Assembly: GCF_026262645.1 (NCBI RefSeq)
Contig: NZ_SHNO01000001.1
Location: 1,984,001-2,048,000, forward strand
Direction of reading: 5' to 3'
DNA from: Candidatus Marimicrobium litorale
GTDB taxonomy: Bacteria > Pseudomonadota > Gammaproteobacteria > Pseudomonadales > Halieaceae
DNA: 64,000 nt
Part shown: positions 54,011 to 60,966 of the stretch, one piece after another
Numbering within the stretch: the stretch's first letter is position 1
Layout: each line of letters starts with the position of its first letter
Made by a program: the position numbers and the translations under genes
Notes under the pieces: generated by a model
Seen by the model: only the letters and a program-made list of their open reading frames with translations
What the model was told of the DNA's origin: nothing
Databases searched by the model: none

Positions 54011-54034
54011 GTCCGCTATGAGGTGATAGCGGAC
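54011..54034. repeat. second inverted repeat after the sulfatase gene
   Basis: Perfect 9-base arms GTCCGCTAT (54011-54019) and ATAGCGGAC (54026-54034) with a 6-base spacer. A smaller TCAGC-ATAC-GCTGA stem follows at 54063-54076. All three lie between the sulfatase stop and the left arm of repeat unit 3. Confidence 0.6.
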
Positions 54035-54161
54035 ATCCACCCACGCCATAGCGACACGCCGTTCAGCATACGCTGAGTCGTGGTTTTTGATTTGAAGTAC
54101 CACAGAAATAATGGGGAAAGCTTTCTGAGACTTCCCGACGCTAAAACACTGACTCGGGGTC

Positions 54162-54199
54162 TTACAAATCACCTGCTCTACCAACTGAGCTACGCCAGC
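54162..54199 (-). pseudogene. tRNA-Thr 5'-half fragment (unit 3)
   Basis: 38 bases with the same single change as the unit 2 fragment (C at the position matching 50667). It is truncated at the same point just after the anticodon, with no 3' half. The shared change shows units 2 and 3 are closer to each other than to the intact tRNA. Confidence 0.9.
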
Positions 54200-54370
54200 A
54201 GTTCAGATAAGGGACCTCACATCGCAGCCCCTCGGAAGCGGGGACAAATCTATGGCAATGGCTGCGGGGGTGCGACCGGAATTGGGCAGAGGCTGGCGAG
54301 GGTGGGGGCTGTCTTTTGGGGTGCAGGAGGAAAGCTCGGAATAAGTTCAGTATAGCCAGACCCCAGATAC

Positions 54371-54394
54371 AAAAAGGCCCGCCGGGTAACGGGC
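54371..54394 (-). terminator. terminator of the SGNH-like gene
   Basis: On the minus strand GCCCG-(8-base loop)-CGGGC (54394-54377) followed by CTTTTT. It lies 23 bases after the gene stop and is the counterpart of the terminator at 50866-50893. Confidence 0.8.
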
Positions 54395-54416
54395 TTCGAC
54401 TTAAGCTAAACCTCGA

Positions 54417-55376
54417 TTACTGATTAGTACAGGAGGCCGCGCCGCACACCATTGTGACACAGGCCGCACCGCAGTTGGTGTAACCAGGAGCTAGCTCTTG
54501 ATCCGGGTTGGGTGTTGAGATGCAGTTATCAATAGCATCGCCCACACGATCTCCGTCAAGGTCATTGCGATAGGCGGCATCATAATCCGGGTCATGACCA
54601 TCCATAATGGCTGTCGCAAGCGCATTGAGATCAGTGGCGTAACTCGGGCCGTAGGAATAGTTAGTCAAGTCGACATCGTAGAGTGCTCTCAGCCAGACGA
54701 GTCGTCCAAGATCGACGAGAATATCCCCCGCGTGTCCCAGGTTGTCTTTGAAAATAGAGTTCGAGGCATTGCCCTGCAGGTTGGGCGCATCGGGAAGGTT
54801 ACCCGCAGCCTGCAGCAGACGGAGTTCACCAGCGCTCTGACCGTAGGGTACAGAAAAAATATCTACCCCCGGGTACAGCGCGCGAATTGAATCCATGAAG
54901 TCTTGCCAAAAGCCGGTGTTAAAAGCGACCCAGCTATTCGCGTAGTCCGCGGCGTTAAAACTCGTGGGATACGGCGTCCAGGGAACCGAGATAAAGAAGC
55001 GAGTTCCAGCATTTTTTTCCAGCGCATAACCGATCCAGTTCTCATAGCCCTCAGTTGATGAAAACGTTGGGTGATACGTCATACCAAACAACTCGATATC
55101 GCCGGCATTGAGAACCGCCTGAATCTCATCGCGCTTGCTTTGATTATTCCACAACGCCTCAGGTGCGCCATTAGCGCCTCCGGCAAAGACGACCGTCTGC
55201 GAGTGACCCGCTATACCTGCCGCTGCAACATAGTCAGGCATGCCCTCGGCGTAAGGTTTGAAAAAGCTGTGCCCGATATGTAATGATTTAAAGCCCGGAT
55301 TCGGCGTATCGGCGACTGCCTTATGAACTGAGAACACCACGCAGAACACTACAATTAATGTCCGAATCAATATCAT
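54417..55376 (-). CDS. secreted SGNH/GDSL-like protein with TSP3/Cys-rich C-terminal tail
   Basis: Predicted exported protein of 319 residues: signal peptide MILIRTLIVVFCVVFSVHKAVA, then an SGNH-like core with LHIGHSFFKPYAEGMPDYVA (the GxS block; Ser as putative nucleophile), FAGGANGAPE (putative Gly block) and KDNLGHAGDILVDLGRLVWL (candidate Asp/His block). Ester hydrolase activity is inference. The final 47 residues (DLDGDRVGDAIDNCISTPNP and a C-G-x2-C-x4-C-x4-C cluster) match the tail of the protein at 50.9 kb, although the N-terminal domains are unrelated. It is followed by a terminator and tRNA fragment, as at unit 1. Confidence 0.72.
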   Translation of the reverse strand: MILIRTLIVVFCVVFSVHKAVADTPNPGFKSLHIGHSFFKPYAEGMPDYVAAAGIAGHSQTVVFAGGANGAPEALWNNQSKRDEIQAVLNAGDIELFGMTYHPTFSSTEGYENWIGYALEKNAGTRFFISVPWTPYPTSFNAADYANSWVAFNTGFWQDFMDSIRALYPGVDIFSVPYGQSAGELRLLQAAGNLPDAPNLQGNASNSIFKDNLGHAGDILVDLGRLVWLRALYDVDLTNYSYGPSYATDLNALATAIMDGHDPDYDAAYRNDLDGDRVGDAIDNCISTPNPDQELAPGYTNCGAACVTMVCGAASCTNQ

Positions 55377-55687
55377 GGTCTACACCCGCGACTTAGCTGC
55401 ATCAGATTTCTGGAGACGATACAAAGCAATCCCGCCGCAGTCAATACGGTAATATGCTTAGAGCATGACTGAATGCGCCAAATCAGGACCTCGCCCACAA
55501 TTCGAGTATTAATGATGCCCATAAAGGGTATCTGGCACGTGGTCTCATTCCTACTCGAACCAGTCTAGTTTCCGGGCTGCTATATCAAGGAGCTAGCCTT
55601 CAACGCGAGACTGAGCGATTCGCTTCTTATCGGGTCGGTTCGTGAAACGTCAGCATATGACCTCAGGTTTACTTGCCAGCGCCCCTG
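55377..55687. other. gene-free stretch of 311 bases
   Basis: Upstream of the SGNH-like gene and downstream of the barrel protein gene, both minus-strand. I see no coding region, clear promoter or strong hairpin. Confidence 0.5.
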
Positions 55688-56167
55688 TTACTGACCGAGC
55701 CAATATGAGTAGCTGGTTTTGAAAACGTCACCTGAAGACATCAGCTCAATTGTATAAGTGCCACGAATGCCTGCATACTTGCCTGTTCCGCCAATGATTG
55801 CGCCTTCATGCATATGGCCCGGTTTGACTGGCTCCCCATGCTCCGTCTGAACCACATCCCAAGTGTAAATGGTGCCACCTGGTAACATGACTTCGTGCTT
55901 ATAGGTGCGCGCACTCTTTTTTGCAGCCGTATCCAGAAAAATTAAACTGGCTTGCGAGTAGTACTCTCCAATACTAGGTCCCTTGGGGTCGGACATTACA
56001 TCACCATGGCGCGTATACTGATCTCCTACACTTAAACCAGCCGGCGCCATATCAACGTAGTGCGGATCAACGTGTGGAGAGTAGAATACCAAAGAATTAT
56101 CCTGTGCCATTGCCGAAGGCGCCATGCAAGAAGCTAGGACAAAAAAACTGATTAAGACTTTTTTCAT
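55688..56167 (-). CDS. secreted allene-oxide-cyclase-like barrel protein
   Basis: 159 residues with a signal peptide (MKKVLISFFVLASCMAPSAM, cleaved before QDNS). The mature part has the hallmarks of the allene oxide cyclase/dirigent-type beta-barrel: VGDQYTRHGDV, IGEYYSQASLIFLD, LPGGTIYTWDVVQT and the diagnostic IIGGTGKYAGIRGTYTIELM near 125-144. In plants this fold makes oxylipins; bacterial members have no established reaction, so the function here is open. It sits alone between the SGNH-like and the kelch/Ig genes, all minus-strand. Confidence 0.75.
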   Translation of the reverse strand: MKKVLISFFVLASCMAPSAMAQDNSLVFYSPHVDPHYVDMAPAGLSVGDQYTRHGDVMSDPKGPSIGEYYSQASLIFLDTAAKKSARTYKHEVMLPGGTIYTWDVVQTEHGEPVKPGHMHEGAIIGGTGKYAGIRGTYTIELMSSGDVFKTSYSYWLGQ

Positions 56168-56230
56168 GATTATTCCTTGTGTACTGAGTAAAAATAGCCG
56201 ACTTACAACAGGGTACTGAATTTGGTTTGC

Positions 56231-56270
56231 GCTAAAACTCGACTACTGGTTAGAGCAGGAGCCGCGCCGC
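56231..56270 (-). pseudogene. fossil of the TSP3/Cys-rich tail coding region
   Basis: Aligns with 54405-54445 (stop region of the SGNH-like gene) at 35 of 41 columns with one gap. Read on the minus strand it still encodes ...GSCSNQ and a stop in the same place where the SGNH-like protein ends ...ASCTNQ and stop. It lies just beyond the stop codon of the kelch/Ig gene (56289) and is no longer part of any open frame. Confidence 0.6.
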
Positions 56271-56288
56271 GGCCTCAATCGGCTAGCG

Positions 56289-59156
56289 CTAATAACATCC
56301 AGCAGGTCTCGGTAGATTCACAGTGACTGATTCGGAGGTCGCTGAAGCATACGCATTATCAATCGCCACAGCGGTCAACAAAGCGTTCGCCCCGCCGGCT
56401 GGCGCATCTTTCGTGAGCGTATAGGGAGCCGTGCTATCCGCTCCGAGCCACTTGCTATCATAGAAAAAATTCACCTGTGTCACGCTACCATCCGGATCAA
56501 TAGCGTCTGCACTCAGTGTGATGGTATCCCCAGCGAGGTAGCTTGTCCCCTCATTTGGCGCGGTGAGCGCAACAGAGGGAGGAAGGTTAGTGTTTTCAGT
56601 GAACTGCAGAATCAGCTTTGGCCGCAGTGTCGGCTTGGCATTGAATTCGCTCGAACGGAAAGATTTTTGGTTGGGGTTGCCAGTACCGGCGATCAACTGC
56701 CAGCCATTATTGCTCTGACTCCCCAGACTCATGGACTGCACCGCGTCAGTGACTTCCAGCACGAGCCAGCCCGGATTCCAATCCATATGCACTTCCACGC
56801 TGCCGCTGGCTGCATAGTCGGAGCCAATACCGCCAGCACCCGGCTCATTCCAGAACATACCCTCGGCGGACTCTAGCCAAGTGGCTTCACTCTGATCCCA
56901 ATCGACCAGCAACGGATGTGCACTATAAGCCTGGTCGTAGGTAGATGATTTATAAAGAGCAAGACCGGCAAACGTTATTGTTGCACCCTCTGGAACCGGA
57001 CCGCCTTCGTTGGAAAAGATTGCGAAGCGCACCAACGGGTTAAAACCACCCTCTTGGCTGCGAAGCCATTGTCGGTCACCATGGAACTGAGATCCAGCGA
57101 AGTTTTCAAGAGACGTATCGGTAGTACCCGAATAACCACCCAGCCCCTGTTGTAAAACCACGAGGTTCTCAGGGGTCGTTACGTTAAGCGCGATCGCGTT
57201 GGAAAATGCGGTGATGCCAGTGTCATCCGTTGCCGCGGCGGTGATCATGTGGTTACCTTGTTGCACTGTCCATGGCATGGAGTAAGGTGCGGCCGTTACA
57301 ACACCCAACGAACCCCCGTCCAGAAAAAACTCAACTTGCGCAATCGTTCCATCCGAATCGCTGGCCTCCGCACTCAGGGAAATTATCCTGCCATCTACAT
57401 AGGCCACCGCCCCCTCAAGAGGCGCACTCATGCTGACCGACGGTGGATTATTGACGTGGTCAGCAACTGTCGCGGATACCCTGGGAGAAATAAAAGCGTT
57501 CCCGTTACTGTCAGTGGCTATGGCCTCAAAGGTGTAAAAACCCTGCGTAACGGCATTCACTGTTGTCGTATAGGGCGGCTCTATTACCACATCCAGTGTT
57601 GAGCCATTCAGCAAAAACTCTACCTGTGTAATATTACTTGCGCTGTTAGAGGTAGCTGCTGTCACCACAATATCGTCGCCGGGAATAATAAAGCCCTTGC
57701 TCACAGGGTCCACGATCGTGACATGCGGATCATCACTGCCAGGCTCCGCCCAGTTTTCTGGTTTATACGCCCATATGTTCCCAGAAAATTGATCTTGTAG
57801 CGCAACGAAAGCGTCGATTTGAGCAATGTATTTCCATTTTCCCAACACGCCTGTAAACCACTCGGCGCCTAAATCGCTATCGGGCGTAGGTGCGACAACG
57901 CCGTCAAGTTTCTCGATTTCCCAACCGTCTGGCGACACAGTCGGGGGAGGATAAAGCGCATAAACATCTCCGCCACCGCCCCAAAGAAGAAACCTATTTC
58001 TAGAGGGATCATAATCCATACCATAGTCGCCGAGACCATAGTCTCCAGTAGAAATATCGTCGAGAGAAGGGCCGCTAGGAACAAACGCTACATTGAAATT
58101 TGCAGGGCCCGCGGTCGATAAATCCCAGTATGAAAATAGCCCCGGAGAGATCCTCACAAAAAGATCATGAGTTGGCAGATAGGCGCCGGCGCCCTGCCCC
58201 CATCCAGTATCATTACTGCCAATATGCTCCCAGGAATCTTGAGCTGGGTCATCTACGTTATTAATAGTGTACTTAGAAAGAACACCGTATGCGGCGTGAA
58301 CGAAAACGACATCCTTGCCATCTTCTTGCGTGTACCCAGTAGAACCATCGATAAAGTGCCGCGGGAAATCTGCTTCTGGCATGTTTTGGGGGACATCTCG
58401 ATTTTCCCACATCTCAGCCCCAATCACCCCCAAAAAGGGATTAGCCCATTGTGAGTGAGACCCTGTCATTCCTCCTACTTTATTGCCATCGGCTCGAGCT
58501 GGATCCAGGAGATATGGGCCCGTAACGCGGAAGGTACCATCGGGTTCCTCCTTCTCATAAGCGTGCCCGAGGCCAAAGTTTGGCCCACCGAATGTTAAAA
58601 ACCGGTCAACCACCGGAAGGTAAATATTGTTGTCGTACGTGTGAGAGGCTTTAGGTGACGCATCGGGGCCATCTACTGTCAGCCAAGGGTAGCTCTCGAG
58701 TGATGTTATATCACTAGGCAAAGACATTCGCTCCCAGCTGAGCGTCGTCCCTCGCCAACGATACACCTCGTTTCCGCCGTAGTTTGCATGTCCTCCGCCA
58801 TAAAGAATTAAGTCACCTCTGCGACTATCCCATGCAAAACCACTCCACGCCGGAATGATGTTACGAGGATCCCACGGAATGGAGCCGTCCTTATCAACGG
58901 AAACAAGCAGCCCCTCGGGTGTCCATACATCCTCAAAATCGTTAGCATTTACTCGAACCCACCCAGTTTCCGGTGTAGCTCTAAGGATAGAGATTAACTC
59001 CTCGAGATCAGGCTCTGAAGGTCTAGGATTGGCATCAAGAGGCAACTCAGAATCAGCGTGCAATAAGGCAGGAAGTAAACCCATCATAACGCCCGCAACG
59101 CCTGTAAGCATTTGTCCGCATAATCCCGCTGCCGATTTTGCTTTATTTCGCACCAT
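56289..59156 (-). CDS. secreted kelch-like / Ig-like / DNRLRE-like multidomain protein
   Basis: 955 residues. After a signal peptide (hydrophobic MLTGVAGVMMGLLPALLHA) comes a kelch or galactose-oxidase-like propeller of about 420 residues with repeats LILYGGGHANYGGNEVYRW, RFLTFGGPNFG and RFLLWGGGGDVYAL. Then two Ig-like modules (PHVTIVDPVSKGF..., PSVSMSAPLEGAV...; each with VEFLLNG or VEFFLDG), a DNRLRE-like module of about 190 residues (YSGTTDTSLENFAG to RPKLILQF) and a third Ig-like module (PSVALTAPNEGTS..., VNFFYDS). The layout suggests binding to extracellular polysaccharide. ATG 59156 has AAAGG upstream; the frame extends 18 codons further. It stops 19 bases before the fossil tail. Confidence 0.8.
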   Translation of the reverse strand: MVRNKAKSAAGLCGQMLTGVAGVMMGLLPALLHADSELPLDANPRPSEPDLEELISILRATPETGWVRVNANDFEDVWTPEGLLVSVDKDGSIPWDPRNIIPAWSGFAWDSRRGDLILYGGGHANYGGNEVYRWRGTTLSWERMSLPSDITSLESYPWLTVDGPDASPKASHTYDNNIYLPVVDRFLTFGGPNFGLGHAYEKEEPDGTFRVTGPYLLDPARADGNKVGGMTGSHSQWANPFLGVIGAEMWENRDVPQNMPEADFPRHFIDGSTGYTQEDGKDVVFVHAAYGVLSKYTINNVDDPAQDSWEHIGSNDTGWGQGAGAYLPTHDLFVRISPGLFSYWDLSTAGPANFNVAFVPSGPSLDDISTGDYGLGDYGMDYDPSRNRFLLWGGGGDVYALYPPPTVSPDGWEIEKLDGVVAPTPDSDLGAEWFTGVLGKWKYIAQIDAFVALQDQFSGNIWAYKPENWAEPGSDDPHVTIVDPVSKGFIIPGDDIVVTAATSNSASNITQVEFLLNGSTLDVVIEPPYTTTVNAVTQGFYTFEAIATDSNGNAFISPRVSATVADHVNNPPSVSMSAPLEGAVAYVDGRIISLSAEASDSDGTIAQVEFFLDGGSLGVVTAAPYSMPWTVQQGNHMITAAATDDTGITAFSNAIALNVTTPENLVVLQQGLGGYSGTTDTSLENFAGSQFHGDRQWLRSQEGGFNPLVRFAIFSNEGGPVPEGATITFAGLALYKSSTYDQAYSAHPLLVDWDQSEATWLESAEGMFWNEPGAGGIGSDYAASGSVEVHMDWNPGWLVLEVTDAVQSMSLGSQSNNGWQLIAGTGNPNQKSFRSSEFNAKPTLRPKLILQFTENTNLPPSVALTAPNEGTSYLAGDTITLSADAIDPDGSVTQVNFFYDSKWLGADSTAPYTLTKDAPAGGANALLTAVAIDNAYASATSESVTVNLPRPAGCY

Positions 59157-59616
59157 AATGCCTTTGCGTGGTTCACCGTGGAAAAACCGATGAAAATATA
59201 CCATAGTCAAGCCATGACGATTGAATGGCTTTTTAATTCAGTGACCCTGTCGGCATTTTAGCGGCCTTATGCCTAATCAAACATATCTTTATCATATTCT
59301 GAACAACTATGAGAAGCGCAGGGGCAATAGTCTTGCGCTCCCACTAATGGATGAACTCTCATGGGTTGAAGCAAACGTTGCCGACCCTCACATTAGCTAA
59401 AACGTAACGCGTCTGCGCTGAGACACAGGTCTCAAATGAAAACCATCCGGTCGAAGGGGCGCTGTTTCTCGCATCTTGCTGATCTGCCAACTAAATTATA
59501 CTGACATTACTTAGAAGAGATCAGCGCGGTCCGCCTATGTAAGCGGCGCGAGAGTTCAACAAGTTACGCGTCCGATATGTCAATACGTGCCACCCACTAT
59601 AGCTTCAATACGCTGC
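59157..59616. other. gene-free stretch of 460 bases with a possible decayed tRNA fragment
   Basis: No coding region is seen. A short TGAGAC-ACAG-GTCTCA stem lies at 59419-59434. At 59478-59498 the sequence matches the tRNA-Thr 5'-half region at 16 of 21 positions (GCTG-TCT-CCAACT core), with most differences being transitions. That is too weak to call as a fourth copy. Confidence 0.3.
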
Positions 59617-60675
59617 TTACTTTTTTTTCGCTTGTATACCGCTGGGTGGGCTTGCGTGGTTTTCGTAGCCCAACGCAAGGGGTATTTGGACATTATCCGA
59701 CTCTTTACCACTACCCTTGAGAAAAACACCACGCCCGATGAGCCAATTGTTGGCAACGCGCACTCCCGCTGCAACATGGTTATTCACCAGAATGCCGCGT
59801 GACGCCTCGTTTACAAATTTGTTTTTCACGACATAAAGCTGCCGCTGTCGATCGCTTCGATCCCCACATCCTTCTGCACCATAGCCAATTGCACTGATAT
59901 TTTCTGTCATTCTGGCTTTGAACATAGTGTTGCCGACCACGTAGCTCAATCCGCAGTTGGGAAGATCGATCAGGCGACTTGAATTGCCTTGCAGAGAATC
60001 TTCAATTTTGTTGAAAGCAATGTGATTCTCCAGTGCTCGAGACTTTATTTGGTGACCCTGATCGGTACCCATAATGTGACTATCTCGGATCGTAAAGCGC
60101 TCCAATGCCCCTACATAGATACCGTGGCTAAAGGTGTTGTCGCGCTTTTGATTCCAGATTCGGGACGATTCAATATACAGACTAGAGTCAGGCGCACTGC
60201 CGGTTAGAATAGAAAATTCATTATCATGGAAAAATGTATTGCGCAGGCGCAGGTGGCCGCGTTCATGCCGAATACCGGCGCCATTTTTGTCCTCGACCTT
60301 CGCTCCGGAAAACTCTACATTCTCTATTGCCGTGTTACCGCCCCGTATGATCCAAATAGCCTTACCGTTTGGAATCAGACCGTTTGACTTCATATGCACG
60401 ATACCGCCCGTGCCGCGAATGGTTAAGCTGTCCTGGCTCCACGTTGAATAGTCGTTCTCATAAACACCCGCATCAATTTCTATGATATTGCCCGCTTTTG
60501 CACTGGCCGCCGCAGCGCTGGGTGTTTTCAGCGACCTTTGCGGACCTACCTGCAGAGTCTCCGCCGTCACCGTGTCGATGCGCAGAGTCGAGACAAAGAT
60601 CAAGGAAATACCGAGACACCTTAGCTTACACCCTACTGCTGTGGGCAGATTCTTTGTACCTATTGGAAAAGTCAT
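59617..60675 (-). CDS. secreted right-handed parallel beta-helix protein
   Basis: 352 residues from the ATG at 60675: a signal-like hydrophobic segment (LRCLGISLIFVSTLRIDTVTA, about 20-40), then repeated short beta-strand coils with Asn ladders such as AIENVEFSGAKVED, LRLRNTFFHDNEFSILTG, FTIRDSHIMGTDQGHQIKSR and HIAFNKIEDS. This is the pectate-lyase-like or PbH1 fold of polysaccharide lyases, epimerases and chondroitinase-B-like enzymes. The usual catalytic residues cannot be assigned by eye. The longer frame to 60816 has 47 extra residues before the signal and no ribosome site. Function in carbohydrate modification is inference. Confidence 0.7.
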   Translation of the reverse strand: MTFPIGTKNLPTAVGCKLRCLGISLIFVSTLRIDTVTAETLQVGPQRSLKTPSAAAASAKAGNIIEIDAGVYENDYSTWSQDSLTIRGTGGIVHMKSNGLIPNGKAIWIIRGGNTAIENVEFSGAKVEDKNGAGIRHERGHLRLRNTFFHDNEFSILTGSAPDSSLYIESSRIWNQKRDNTFSHGIYVGALERFTIRDSHIMGTDQGHQIKSRALENHIAFNKIEDSLQGNSSRLIDLPNCGLSYVVGNTMFKARMTENISAIGYGAEGCGDRSDRQRQLYVVKNKFVNEASRGILVNNHVAAGVRVANNWLIGRGVFLKGSGKESDNVQIPLALGYENHASPPSGIQAKKK

Positions 60676-60966
60676 TGATATTCGATCCCGACACTTCGAG
60701 GTATATTCGAATTCTGCGATCGGAGCTTTGTAAAAGAAAAGGTAGCAGCCACGCTCTTTATATTTCCTTCCCTGCCACCTCGGCGAGGTCGGCATAAACC
60801 AGTGAGTCTCACTCACAACAGCTACTTTCAGACCGCTAGGGAATACAACGAGGCAGACCTCTCCTCACCTGGACCGCTTCAGGCTTGGCAATGTTTCCGA
60901 ATGCGGCTGATCGCCCGCCCGGCGCACCATCTGGTATCTGTTGGCCCTCTAAAAACGACTTGCTGC

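Larger units (their letters stand above)
54112..54440 (-). repeat. tRNA-Thr-anchored repeat, unit 3
   Basis: Left arm shared with unit 2 (about 54112-54161), tRNA-Thr 5' half (54162-54199), discriminator GCAGCCCCTCGG, weakened promoter, GTTCAGTATAGCC motif, terminator with AGATACAAAAAGGCCCG, then the 3' end of the SGNH-like gene. It matches unit 1 in order over about 250 bases and into the coding tail. Core spacing from unit 2 is 2113 bases. Confidence 0.83.

Noticed and set aside
52049..54199. Two further working tRNA-Thr genes
   Set aside because: Both stop after the anticodon and lack the T arm, 3' acceptor strand and CCA.
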